This document shows, one piece after another, positions 1 to 7,369 of a DNA stretch of 64,000 nucleotides (position 1 is its first letter; each line of letters begins with the position of its first letter). A program made the position numbers and the translations under genes. The notes below the pieces were generated by a model, which was given only the letters and a program-made list of their open reading frames with translations, had not been told where the DNA came from and searched no databases. This DNA comes from Eubacterium sp. (GTDB lineage: Bacteria > Bacillota > Clostridia > Oscillospirales > Acutalibacteraceae). The stretch covers positions 1-64,000 of the forward strand of contig JAGHJI010000062.1 of assembly GCA_017886765.1 (NCBI GenBank), in the 5' to 3' direction.

Positions 1-2060
1 AGATCGGCGAGGACTTCCCGTCTGATCCTAAGGAGCAGCTCATGGGCGCTGTCAAGGCTGTATTCCGTTCATGGGACAACCCCCGTGCTAACGTATACCG
101 CCGTGACAACGATATCCCTTATTCATGGGGTACCGCTGTTAATGTACAGTCCATGGCATTCGGTAACATGGGTGACGACTGCGGTACAGGCGTTGCTTTC
201 ACACGTGACCCTGCTACAGGTAAAAAAGGTCTCTTCGGCGAATTTTTGACAAACGCGCAGGGCGAGGACGTTGTTGCCGGTGTTCGTACACCTATGCACA
301 TTTCCGAGATGGAGCAGAAGTTCCCGGAGGCTTTCGCTAAATTCACAAAGGTTTGTGAAACACTTGAAAATCACTACAGAGATATGCAGGATATGGAATT
401 CACCGTTGAGCACGGCGAGCTTTATATGCTCCAGACACGTAACGGTAAGAGAACCGCTCAGGCTGCTCTGCAGATTGCCTGCGACCTTGTTGACGAGGGT
501 ATGAGAACACCTCAGGAAGCTGTTGAGATGATCGACCCGCGTAACCTTGACACACTTCTTCACCCACAGTTTGACGCTGAAGCACTGAAGAAAGCTACAC
601 CTGCCGGCAAGGGACTGGGCGCATCTCCCGGCGCTGCCTGCGGTAAAGTTGTATTCACAGCTGACGACGCTGTTGAGTGGAATAACAGAGGCGAGAAAGT
701 TGTTCTTGTCCGTCTTGAAACCTCACCTGAGGATATTACAGGTATGAAGGCTTCTCAGGGTATTCTCACCGTCCGCGGCGGTATGACCTCTCACGCTGCC
801 GTTGTTGCCCGTGGTATGGGTACATGCTGCGTATCCGGCTGCGGCGAGATCAACATGGACGAAGCAAACAAGAAATTTACTCTCGCAGGTAAGGAATACC
901 ACGAGGGCGACTATATCTCCATCGACGGTTCAACCGGTAATATCTATGACGGCATCATTCCTACCGTTGACGCTACAATTTCAGGCACCTTCGGCAGAAT
1001 CATGGCTTGGGCAGATGAGTACAGAACATTAAAGGTTCGTACAAACGCTGACACCCCGGCTGACGCCAAGAAAGCACGTGAGCTGGGCGCAGAGGGAATC
1101 GGTCTTTGCCGTACGGAGCACATGTTCTTTGAAGAGGACAGAATCGCTGCATTCCGTGAAATGATCTGTTCAGACACTGCGGAGGAGAGAGAAGCCGCTC
1201 TTGAAAAGATTCTTCCTTATCAGCAGGGCGATTTTGAGGCGCTTTATGAAGCGCTTGAAGGCTGCCCGGTTACAATTCGTTTCTTAGATCCGCCTCTCCA
1301 CGAGTTTGTTCCTACTGAGGAGGACGACATTAAGAAGCTTGCTGACGCGCAGGGCAAATCTGTTGAGGATATCAAGGCGATTATCGCTTCCCTGCATGAG
1401 TTCAACCCGATGATGGGTCACCGCGGACTCCGTCTTGCAGTAACTTATCCGGAAATCGCAAAAATGCAGACAAGGGCTGTTATCCGTGCCGCAATCAATG
1501 TACAGAAGGCGCATCCGGACTGGACGGTTGCTCCGGAGATCATGATTCCTCTTGCCTGTGACGCTAAGGAACTCAAGTATGTTAAGGACATCGTTGTTGC
1601 AACTGCCGATGAGGAAATCGCGGCTGCCGGCGTTGAAATGAAATATCAGGTAGGTACTATGATCGAGATTCCTCGTGCTGCTCTTACAGCCGGCGATATC
1701 GCTAAGGAAGCTGAATTCTTCTGCTTCGGTACCAACGACCTTACACAGATGACATACGGCTTCAGCCGTGACGACGCAGGTAAGTTCCTTGACGCTTACT
1801 ATGACGCTAAGATCTTTGAGAACGATCCGTTCGCAAAGCTTGACCAGGTTGGCGTTGGTCAGCTTATGAAAATGGCTGTTACCAACGGTAAGGTCACTCG
1901 CCCTGAGCTTCACTGCGGTATCTGCGGTGAGCACGGCGGCGACCCAAGCTCCGTTGAGTTCTGCCACAATATCGGTCTTGATTATGTATCATGCTCACCA
2001 TTCAGAGTACCGATCGCTCGTCTTGCTGCTGCTCAGGCTGCTATCAAGGCAAGCAAATAA
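1..2060 (+). CDS. ppdK: pyruvate, phosphate dikinase, 3' part
   Basis: Interconverts pyruvate, ATP and Pi with PEP, AMP and PPi in the cytoplasm; in anaerobes it often replaces pyruvate kinase. The reading frame is open to base 1 (it reads IGEDFPSDPKEQL before the track's Met at 42), so the gene starts outside the window. Visible are the swivelling phosphohistidine motif GGMTSHAAVVARGMG and the C-terminal PEP-binding barrel ending with CGEHGGDPSS, which holds the catalytic Cys. The 672 residues seen plus about 200 missing ones fit the usual length of about 870. Codon choice is strongly biased, as in highly expressed genes. A strong terminator follows. Confidence 0.97.
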   Translation, partial: IGEDFPSDPKEQLMGAVKAVFRSWDNPRANVYRRDNDIPYSWGTAVNVQSMAFGNMGDDCGTGVAFTRDPATGKKGLFGEFLTNAQGEDVVAGVRTPMHISEMEQKFPEAFAKFTKVCETLENHYRDMQDMEFTVEHGELYMLQTRNGKRTAQAALQIACDLVDEGMRTPQEAVEMIDPRNLDTLLHPQFDAEALKKATPAGKGLGASPGAACGKVVFTADDAVEWNNRGEKVVLVRLETSPEDITGMKASQGILTVRGGMTSHAAVVARGMGTCCVSGCGEINMDEANKKFTLAGKEYHEGDYISIDGSTGNIYDGIIPTVDATISGTFGRIMAWADEYRTLKVRTNADTPADAKKARELGAEGIGLCRTEHMFFEEDRIAAFREMICSDTAEEREAALEKILPYQQGDFEALYEALEGCPVTIRFLDPPLHEFVPTEEDDIKKLADAQGKSVEDIKAIIASLHEFNPMMGHRGLRLAVTYPEIAKMQTRAVIRAAINVQKAHPDWTVAPEIMIPLACDAKELKYVKDIVVATADEEIAAAGVEMKYQVGTMIEIPRAALTAGDIAKEAEFFCFGTNDLTQMTYGFSRDDAGKFLDAYYDAKIFENDPFAKLDQVGVGQLMKMAVTNGKVTRPELHCGICGEHGGDPSSVEFCHNIGLDYVSCSPFRVPIARLAAAQAAIKASK

Positions 2061-2082
2061 TCAAAAAACCGCGTAAATATTT

Positions 2083-2117
2083 ACAGGGCTGTGAAGAATC
2101 ACAGCCCTGTGTTTTTA
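2083..2117 (+). terminator. ppdK intrinsic terminator
   Basis: A perfect 12-bp stem (ACAGGGCTGTGA / TCACAGCCCTGT, loop AGAA) followed by GTTTTTA, 22 bases after the ppdK stop. Confidence 0.9.
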
Positions 2118-2143
2118 TATTGCTTTCAAATAAGGATAAAGAT

Positions 2144-2166
2144 GGGCTGCGGAAAACCCGCAGCCC
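2144..2166. terminator. hairpin between convergent genes
   Basis: The stem GGGCTGCGG / CCGCAGCCC lies between ppdK (+) and the LCP gene (-). The + strand side is followed by GTTTTGTATTTT. The minus side has only a weak T-run, so its role in ending the LCP transcript is an inference. Confidence 0.6.
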
Positions 2167-2176
2167 GTTTTGTATT

Positions 2177-3520
2177 TTATTCTGTTTCACTTTCCTGCGC
2201 CTCTATATCGGCGGAACTCATATTATAGATATAATCTGTAAGCATCTGCTTGTTTTCATCCGTATTGATACTTATAACACTGTTTCCACTGATCGTGGCG
2301 TAGCTCCACGTACCCTCAAAAGGAACTTTTGTCTGATGCATATCTCCCGTAAGACAGATACCTGCCTGCAAGACAAGCGCCATCAGCTGACCTTTGCTCA
2401 TATCCGTTTCAATATACGGCGCTGAACTAAACGCCATTCTGTAAAGTCTGAAGATATTCGCGCTTTTGGCGCTGCTTAAAATGGCACTCATTACTGTACG
2501 CTGTCTTTCCGTTCTGGCAAAGTCTGTGTCAATTTTCCTGATACGGCAGTAAGCAAGCGCCTGTTCTCCGGACAGTTTGTATTTGCCCGACTCCAGCGTT
2601 ACGTTACCATAGCGGCTGGGATGATTCGTGACCTCGTCAGCTTCCTCCTGCGTAACATCCACTTCAACGCCGCCCAGACTGTCAACAAGCACCTTGAACA
2701 TTTCAAAGTCCGCCACTGCGTAGCCGTCAATTTTTATACCGAAATTGTATTCTATTGCGTCCACCACGCCTTGGTATCCGCCGGAAGAACAGGCGGCATT
2801 CAGCCTTTGCTCATAACCGAGCGTGGGGATATACACCCAGGTATCTCTCAAAAACGATACCATTTTTATACAGCGGTGGCGCATATCAAGGGATACCAGC
2901 ATCATCGTGTCGGAACGGGTCTGTTCGGCGTCCTCGTCAGACCTGGCGTCAACGCCCAAAATCAAAATATTTTTAACCATGGAGCTGCTTTCAAGGGTGT
3001 CGGCGGACACATATGTGTTTTCTTCCTTATCATTATAATTTATTCTGCCCATAACAACGCCAACCGAGCCCACAAGAATCAGAACAAGCACCAATACGAA
3101 CGCCAGTATACCCTTGCCCACGGACATTCGGGGCAGTTTCCCTTTTCCGGCGGTTTTTTTGTCTTTTTTAGAGGAATGGGGGGAAGTTCTTTTTGACTTG
3201 TCCGGTTTTCTCCTGTTATTTTGTCCCGTATTTATCGGACGTTCAAAGTCACCGGCGCTCTCACTTCTGAAACGCTGAGGCGGCTGAATATCGTTTGTCT
3301 GCTGCGTCTGCGGCGATGTGTCACAGGGGTTGATACCCTGCTGGTCATACGGATTATACTGATTATCCTGCAACACATCTTTTTTTCTCTGCCTGTTATT
3401 AAAATCCAGATCCACCGGATTAAAGCCGTAATAGTTTTCATCCTCCGGCACAGTTCTGTCCAAATCGTTATTGCGGTTTCTTTTTTCGGGATCAAAGCCT
3501 TTGTTTTCAAAACGCGGCAT
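2177..3520 (-). CDS. LytR-CpsA-Psr (LCP) family protein
   Basis: LCP enzymes transfer undecaprenyl-linked glycopolymers (wall teichoic acid, capsule) onto peptidoglycan outside the membrane. The 447-aa product has a long polar, basic cytoplasmic N-terminus, one membrane segment at about residues 137-158 and an LCP domain from about 184. The conserved Arg/Asp stations are present: RSDTMMLVS, FLRDTWV, and the C-terminal CRIRKIDTDFARTERQR. The start is set by GGAGG seven bases upstream. It is monocistronic and divergent from rnpB. This is one of three intact LCP genes in the window; the polymer it handles cannot be read from sequence. Confidence 0.93.
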   Translation of the reverse strand: MPRFENKGFDPEKRNRNNDLDRTVPEDENYYGFNPVDLDFNNRQRKKDVLQDNQYNPYDQQGINPCDTSPQTQQTNDIQPPQRFRSESAGDFERPINTGQNNRRKPDKSKRTSPHSSKKDKKTAGKGKLPRMSVGKGILAFVLVLVLILVGSVGVVMGRINYNDKEENTYVSADTLESSSMVKNILILGVDARSDEDAEQTRSDTMMLVSLDMRHRCIKMVSFLRDTWVYIPTLGYEQRLNAACSSGGYQGVVDAIEYNFGIKIDGYAVADFEMFKVLVDSLGGVEVDVTQEEADEVTNHPSRYGNVTLESGKYKLSGEQALAYCRIRKIDTDFARTERQRTVMSAILSSAKSANIFRLYRMAFSSAPYIETDMSKGQLMALVLQAGICLTGDMHQTKVPFEGTWSYATISGNSVISINTDENKQMLTDYIYNMSSADIEAQESETE

Positions 3521-3588
3521 CCTATCACCTCCACGAATATCTTACTGCATATCAGCAATGATTTCAACAGTCATTTTGTAAATTATAA

Positions 3589-3617
3589 TTGACATAGGTT
3601 CTTACTTGGAATAAAAT
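3589..3617 (+). promoter_or_regulatory. rnpB promoter
   Basis: TTGACA, a 17-bp spacer and TAAAAT: a near-consensus sigma-A promoter ending 6 bases before the first paired base of RNase P RNA. Confidence 0.85.
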
Positions 3618-3623
3618 ATATAT

Positions 3624-4005
3624 GCGAGTTGGCTTGGCAATTGCGTACTTCCGGAATGAACGAATCTGTCAGGATGGTTGTATGAGGAAAGTCCGAGCAG
3701 CACAGAGCAGGATGACGGCTAACGGCCGCCGAGGGTGACCTTAGGGAAAGTGCAACAGAAATATACCGCCTCACATAGGTTGAAGGTTTCCGTCATCGTC
3801 GACCTGAGGTAAGGGTGGAAAGGCGAGGTAAGAGCTCACCGAGGAAGTGGAGACATTTCCTGCCATGTAAACCCCATCCGCTGCAACATCGACTAAAGGG
3901 TTGTTTGCTCGACACATAACTTTGAAGGATGGCTGGAGCGCGGGAGCAATTCCGCGTCGAGATAGATAATTGCCCACGACAGAACTCGGCTTACGGCCAA
4001 CTCGC
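3624..4005 (+). ncRNA. rnpB: RNase P RNA (class A)
   Basis: Catalytic RNA that trims the 5' leader of pre-tRNAs with the RnpA protein, which is encoded at 37968. Family-diagnostic blocks are visible: GAGGAAAGTCCGAGC, AGGGAAAGTGCAACAGAAA, GGTAAGAGC and GCCCACGACAGAACTCGGCTTA near the 3' end. The ends were chosen from helix P1, GCGAGTTGGC pairing with GCCAACTCGC. The block order and the AGCAATTCCGCG element look like the ancestral A type. The T-rich stretch after P1 (TTTTATTAAATT) probably ends transcription. Track ORFs over this region are spurious. Confidence 0.96.
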
Positions 4006-4038
4006 TTTTATTAAATTAATTTAAATGAGGAAATACCA

Positions 4039-4881
4039 ATGCTTGTTAATATGCGTGATCTTCTGGCGGACGCACAGGACGGCGGCTATGCGGTCGGCTC
4101 CTTTTCCGTCGCGAATATGGAGATGGTGCTGGGCGTGCTCCAGGCTGCAAAGGAGCTGAATGCGCCCGTTATTTTACAGATTGCCGAGGTAAGGCTGAAA
4201 CAGAGTCCGCTGGAAGTTATCGGGCCGTTAATGGTGGCCGCGGCGGAAAACGCTGACACGCCGGTTGCCGTTCATTTTGACCACGGCAAAACCATGGAAA
4301 AAATCAGTCAGGCGCTTGATTTGGGATTTACCTCCGTTATGTTCGACGGCTCCCATCTGCCCCTTGATGAAAATATAGATTTTACGAAAAAGGTCATCGC
4401 CGCTGCGGCGGAGTATGACGCGGCGGTGGAGGCGGAGATCGGCTGTGTAGGCGGCTCCGAGGACGGCTCCGAGGATATTGCCATCAACTGCACCAAGGTA
4501 GAGGACGCGGTGCGCTTTGAAACCGAAACCGGAGTTGACGCTCTGGCGATCGCCATCGGCAACGCCCACGGAAATTACAAAAGCGCTCCGAAGCTGAGAT
4601 TTGATATTCTGGAAGAGGTTGAAAAAAATACCGACGTGCCCCTTGTTCTTCACGGCGGTACGGGAATCACTCCCGACGATTTTGTCAGATGCGCCCATAC
4701 CGGAATCAAAAAAATCAATATCGCCACCGCTACCTTTGATTCTGTTGAAAACACTGTGAATAAATGGTATAATGACGGTAAAATAAACGGCTATTATGAT
4801 CTGCAGGCAGCCGAAGTGGAAGGCGCTTACCAAAACGCCAAAAAGCATATCCTGATCTTCGGAACTGACAATAAAGCATAA
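4039..4881 (+). CDS. class II aldolase, IolJ/FBA family
   Basis: A zinc-dependent class II ketose-bisphosphate aldolase of 280 aa. Metal and substrate motifs are in place: HFDHG, EAEIG, GNAHG, LHGGTG and NIAT. It is clearly different from the longer aldolase at 16629, which looks like the glycolytic enzyme. The neighbour 24 bases downstream is an IolC-type kinase, so the likely substrate is the IolC product, 6-phospho-5-dehydro-2-deoxygluconate, as for Bacillus IolJ. That assignment rests on context; a tagatose- or fructose-bisphosphate aldolase remains possible. The ribosome site GAGGA precedes the ATG. The gene lies directly behind rnpB with no clear promoter of its own. Confidence 0.85.
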   Translation: MLVNMRDLLADAQDGGYAVGSFSVANMEMVLGVLQAAKELNAPVILQIAEVRLKQSPLEVIGPLMVAAAENADTPVAVHFDHGKTMEKISQALDLGFTSVMFDGSHLPLDENIDFTKKVIAAAAEYDAAVEAEIGCVGGSEDGSEDIAINCTKVEDAVRFETETGVDALAIAIGNAHGNYKSAPKLRFDILEEVEKNTDVPLVLHGGTGITPDDFVRCAHTGIKKINIATATFDSVENTVNKWYNDGKINGYYDLQAAEVEGAYQNAKKHILIFGTDNKA

Positions 4882-4905
4882 TAATTTTTAATGAGGTAAA
4901 GATTT

Positions 4906-5922
4906 ATGAAATATGTTGAATTTGACATGTCAAAGCCCCTTGACTTTATTCCCATCGGCAGAATCGCCATTGATTTTAACCCGACGGATATGTATATGCC
5001 GCTGAGTGCGTCATCCAACTTTAACAAATACGTAGGCGGCTCTCCGGCAAATATTGCGGTAGGTCTTGCCCGTCTTGGCTGCAAGGTCGGTTTCTGCGGC
5101 TGTGTCAGCAACGACCAGTTCGGCGACTTTGTAGTGGATTATTTTGAAAAGGAAGGCATTGACACAAGTCATATTACCAGAGCGAAAAACGGAGAGTGCA
5201 TCGGACTGACCTTTACGGAAATTCTGTCAAAGGAAAAATCGTCAATCCTTATGTACCGTGACAACGTGGCTGATTTCTGCATGGCGCCGGAGGATATTGA
5301 GGAGGAATATATCGCTTCGGCAAAAGCGATCGTAATCAGCGGTACCGCGCTGGCCAAATCCCCCTCACGTGAAGCGTGCCTTAAGGCAATGATGCTTGCA
5401 AAGAAAAACAATGTCAGAATTATTTTTGATATAGATTACCGTGAATATACATGGAAATCCAAGGATGAGATTGCTGTTTATTACAGCCTTGTGGCGCAGA
5501 ATGCGGACATCATCATGGGCTCAAGAGAAGAATTTGATCTGACAGAAGGAATCGTCGGCGTTAAGGACTCCGATATGGAATCCGCTAAATACTGGCAGTC
5601 TTTCGGCGCCGCGATTTGTGTAATAAAACACGGCAAAGAGGGCTCCACCGCGTATACGAATGACGGTAAATTTTATTCCATCAAGCCTTTCCCTGCTGTC
5701 AAGCTCAAGGGCTTCGGCGGCGGCGACGGCTACGGTTCTTCTTTCCTTTACAGTCTGCTGCAGGGCAAAGAGATCATCGAATGTCTGGAATTCGGCTCCG
5801 CCTCCGCTTCCATTCTGATTTCCGCCCATTCCTGCTCCGACGCTATGCCGTCTGCAAAACAGGTGGAGGAGTTTATCAGAAAGAGCAAGGAAGAATACGG
5901 AGAAATGGTGGCAAGAGTATAA
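4906..5922 (+). CDS. iolC: IolC-like PfkB sugar kinase
   Basis: A PfkB (ribokinase) family kinase of 338 aa. The N-terminal block, with IGRIAID and YVGGSPANIAVGLARLG, is characteristic of 5-dehydro-2-deoxygluconokinase from the myo-inositol pathway. The second PfkB signature reads GFGGGDGYGSSF: the catalytic Asp is kept, but the usual GAGD is GGGD. It forms an operon with the preceding aldolase and ends at a strong terminator. No other iol gene (iolB, D, E, G) is in the window, so the pathway is either split across the chromosome or the pair serves another 2-deoxy-keto-sugar acid. Family assignment is secure, the exact substrate less so. Confidence 0.85.
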   Translation: MKYVEFDMSKPLDFIPIGRIAIDFNPTDMYMPLSASSNFNKYVGGSPANIAVGLARLGCKVGFCGCVSNDQFGDFVVDYFEKEGIDTSHITRAKNGECIGLTFTEILSKEKSSILMYRDNVADFCMAPEDIEEEYIASAKAIVISGTALAKSPSREACLKAMMLAKKNNVRIIFDIDYREYTWKSKDEIAVYYSLVAQNADIIMGSREEFDLTEGIVGVKDSDMESAKYWQSFGAAICVIKHGKEGSTAYTNDGKFYSIKPFPAVKLKGFGGGDGYGSSFLYSLLQGKEIIECLEFGSASASILISAHSCSDAMPSAKQVEEFIRKSKEEYGEMVARV

Positions 5923-5936
5923 CATTCAGCAGAATA

Positions 5937-5972
5937 AATTCACGGAGCTAAACTTCCTCCGTGAATTTTTTT
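5937..5972 (+). terminator. terminator of the aldolase-iolC operon
   Basis: AATTCACGGAG / CTCCGTGAATT, an 11-bp perfect stem with a 9-base loop, followed by TTTTT. The GTG used as a start by the ORF track (5961) lies inside this hairpin, which argues against that start. Confidence 0.92.
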
Positions 5973-5984
5973 GGAGTTCTTATT

Positions 5985-7118
5985 ATGAAAAGTGAAATCA
6001 ACTCAAATCAGATACCCAAAAGCAGACCGGTCAGAAACTGGGGTATTGACCTTTTAAGATGCTTTGCGATGATGATGATCGTTATGCTGCACACCCTCTC
6101 ACGCAGCGGCCTGCTGACGGAAACAGAGGTCTCATCCTTCAAGTATGAAATCGTATGGTTTATTGAAATTTTCTGTTACAGCGCGGTAAATTGTTTTATT
6201 ATCATAAGCGGTTATGTCAGTCTGCACACGAAATTCCGACTGTCGAGAATTATACTGCTGTGGCTTCAGGTCGTTTTCTATAATGTTCTGCTCACAGTGA
6301 TTGTACAGGCAATAAACGGCAGTTGGGATGCAACGGAGATTCTGCGTTCCTTTTTACCGGTATCAACAGACGCGTACTGGTTTTTTACGCAATATTTTGT
6401 CTTATGCTTTTTTATGCCGCTGATCAATAAGCTGGTTTTAAATCAGTCCAATAAACAAAACGGATTTTTCCTGGCAATGATGCTGATTTTCTTCTCGGTT
6501 TTACCTATGCTGTATGCGCTGCCGGTAGACATTCTGGGTGAATTTAACGAAAAGCTCTTTTTCACGGAACGCGGTTACAGCGTGCTCTGGATGACGGTTA
6601 TGTACGCCCTGGGCGCGGTAATCAGGAGATATACCGATGAGGGCGGACTTGAAAAAGTAAAAACATATGTGTTTGCCATACTGGTTATCGTAAACGACGT
6701 TATCATATGGATTATACATTTTATCTGCACCGGCAGGGAGAATCCGGTTTCCCCTTATTTTGTTGTTTCCTACACGTCTCCCTTTGTTGTAATCGCCGCA
6801 GTGGGGCTGGTAATGCTCTTTTCAAGGCTGCGTTTCGGCGCAAAAATCAACAAAATAATCGCATTCTTTTCTTCCGGGGCATTCGCCGTATATCTCGTTC
6901 ATTCTCAGAAAGATATCTATCCTATTTTTAAAGAGCTGGTTTCCCCGATGCTGGATTACAGGGTTTTAAAACTGCTGCCCTGTCTGCTGTTTACGATTCT
7001 GTTCGTATTTTTGGCGGGCACCCTTGCGGACGCGATCAGAAACCGGCTGTTCCAGCTTCTTCATATTGACAAAGCATGTAAGAAAATCGACGGAAAATGC
7101 AACGCCGTTTATAATTAA
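5985..7118 (+). CDS. membrane acyltransferase 3 (OafA/YrhL-like)
   Basis: An integral membrane O-acyltransferase of about 377 aa with roughly ten hydrophobic segments. These enzymes transfer acetyl or succinyl groups to envelope glycans or secreted sugars. The family's N-terminal signature is present: RNWGIDLLRCFAMMMIVMLHTLSR, including the conserved Arg and His of the first helices. ATG 5985 is chosen because TTGGAG lies eight bases upstream, while the track's GTG at 5961 sits in the preceding terminator. It is monocistronic. The acceptor is unknown. Confidence 0.88.
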   Translation: MKSEINSNQIPKSRPVRNWGIDLLRCFAMMMIVMLHTLSRSGLLTETEVSSFKYEIVWFIEIFCYSAVNCFIIISGYVSLHTKFRLSRIILLWLQVVFYNVLLTVIVQAINGSWDATEILRSFLPVSTDAYWFFTQYFVLCFFMPLINKLVLNQSNKQNGFFLAMMLIFFSVLPMLYALPVDILGEFNEKLFFTERGYSVLWMTVMYALGAVIRRYTDEGGLEKVKTYVFAILVIVNDVIIWIIHFICTGRENPVSPYFVVSYTSPFVVIAAVGLVMLFSRLRFGAKINKIIAFFSSGAFAVYLVHSQKDIYPIFKELVSPMLDYRVLKLLPCLLFTILFVFLAGTLADAIRNRLFQLLHIDKACKKIDGKCNAVYN

Positions 7119-7152
7119 AGTCCGCAATAATAGACACAAGGCTAATTTCTTA

Positions 7153-7181
7153 TTGACATTTCCGGAATAATATGGTATAAT
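7153..7181 (+). promoter_or_regulatory. promoter of the riboswitch-ATPase transcript
   Basis: TTGACA, 17 bases, TATAAT: a perfect consensus promoter placing the transcript start at about 7188, just before the riboswitch. Confidence 0.92.
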
Positions 7182-7189
7182 ATAGTCAA

Positions 7190-7316
7190 TTCGGGGGAGT
7201 AGTTCCGCGTGAATAAACATAACGTGAGCTAAATCAACAGCTTGCCTATGTGGCTGGTTTAGTTTTAAAGAATGAGACTCGTACATAGTGTAATACTATG
7301 TACGGGTTATTTTTTT
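7190..7316 (+). promoter_or_regulatory. yybP-ykoY (Mn2+) riboswitch with terminator
   Basis: The leader contains the conserved family elements GGGGAGTAG near the 5' end, ATCAACAGC in the middle and AATGAGAC at the 3' end. Its expression platform is the hairpin ACTCGTACATAGT / ACTATGTACGGGT followed by TATTTTTTT. In characterised members Mn2+ (with Mg2+) stabilises the aptamer and prevents termination, switching on exporters. The ATPase gene begins 54 bases further on, behind GGAAGGG. The boundaries are approximate. Confidence 0.87.
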
Positions 7317-7369
7317 AATTACGGACCGCCTCCCGCAAATATATTCCTATTACATAAGGAAGGGATCAT

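Noticed and set aside
123-563. 146-aa and 227-aa (1284-1967) ORFs antisense to ppdK
   Set aside because: Shadow frames produced by the strong codon bias of ppdK.
1991-2425. 144-aa plus-strand ORF after ppdK
   Set aside because: It overlaps the ppdK end in another frame, passes through two terminator hairpins and is antisense to the LCP gene.
2621-3196. 191-aa plus-strand ORF
   Set aside because: Antisense to a well-supported LCP gene.
3583-3977. Two short minus-strand ORFs (63 and 68 aa)
   Set aside because: Both are antisense to RNase P RNA and lack ribosome sites.
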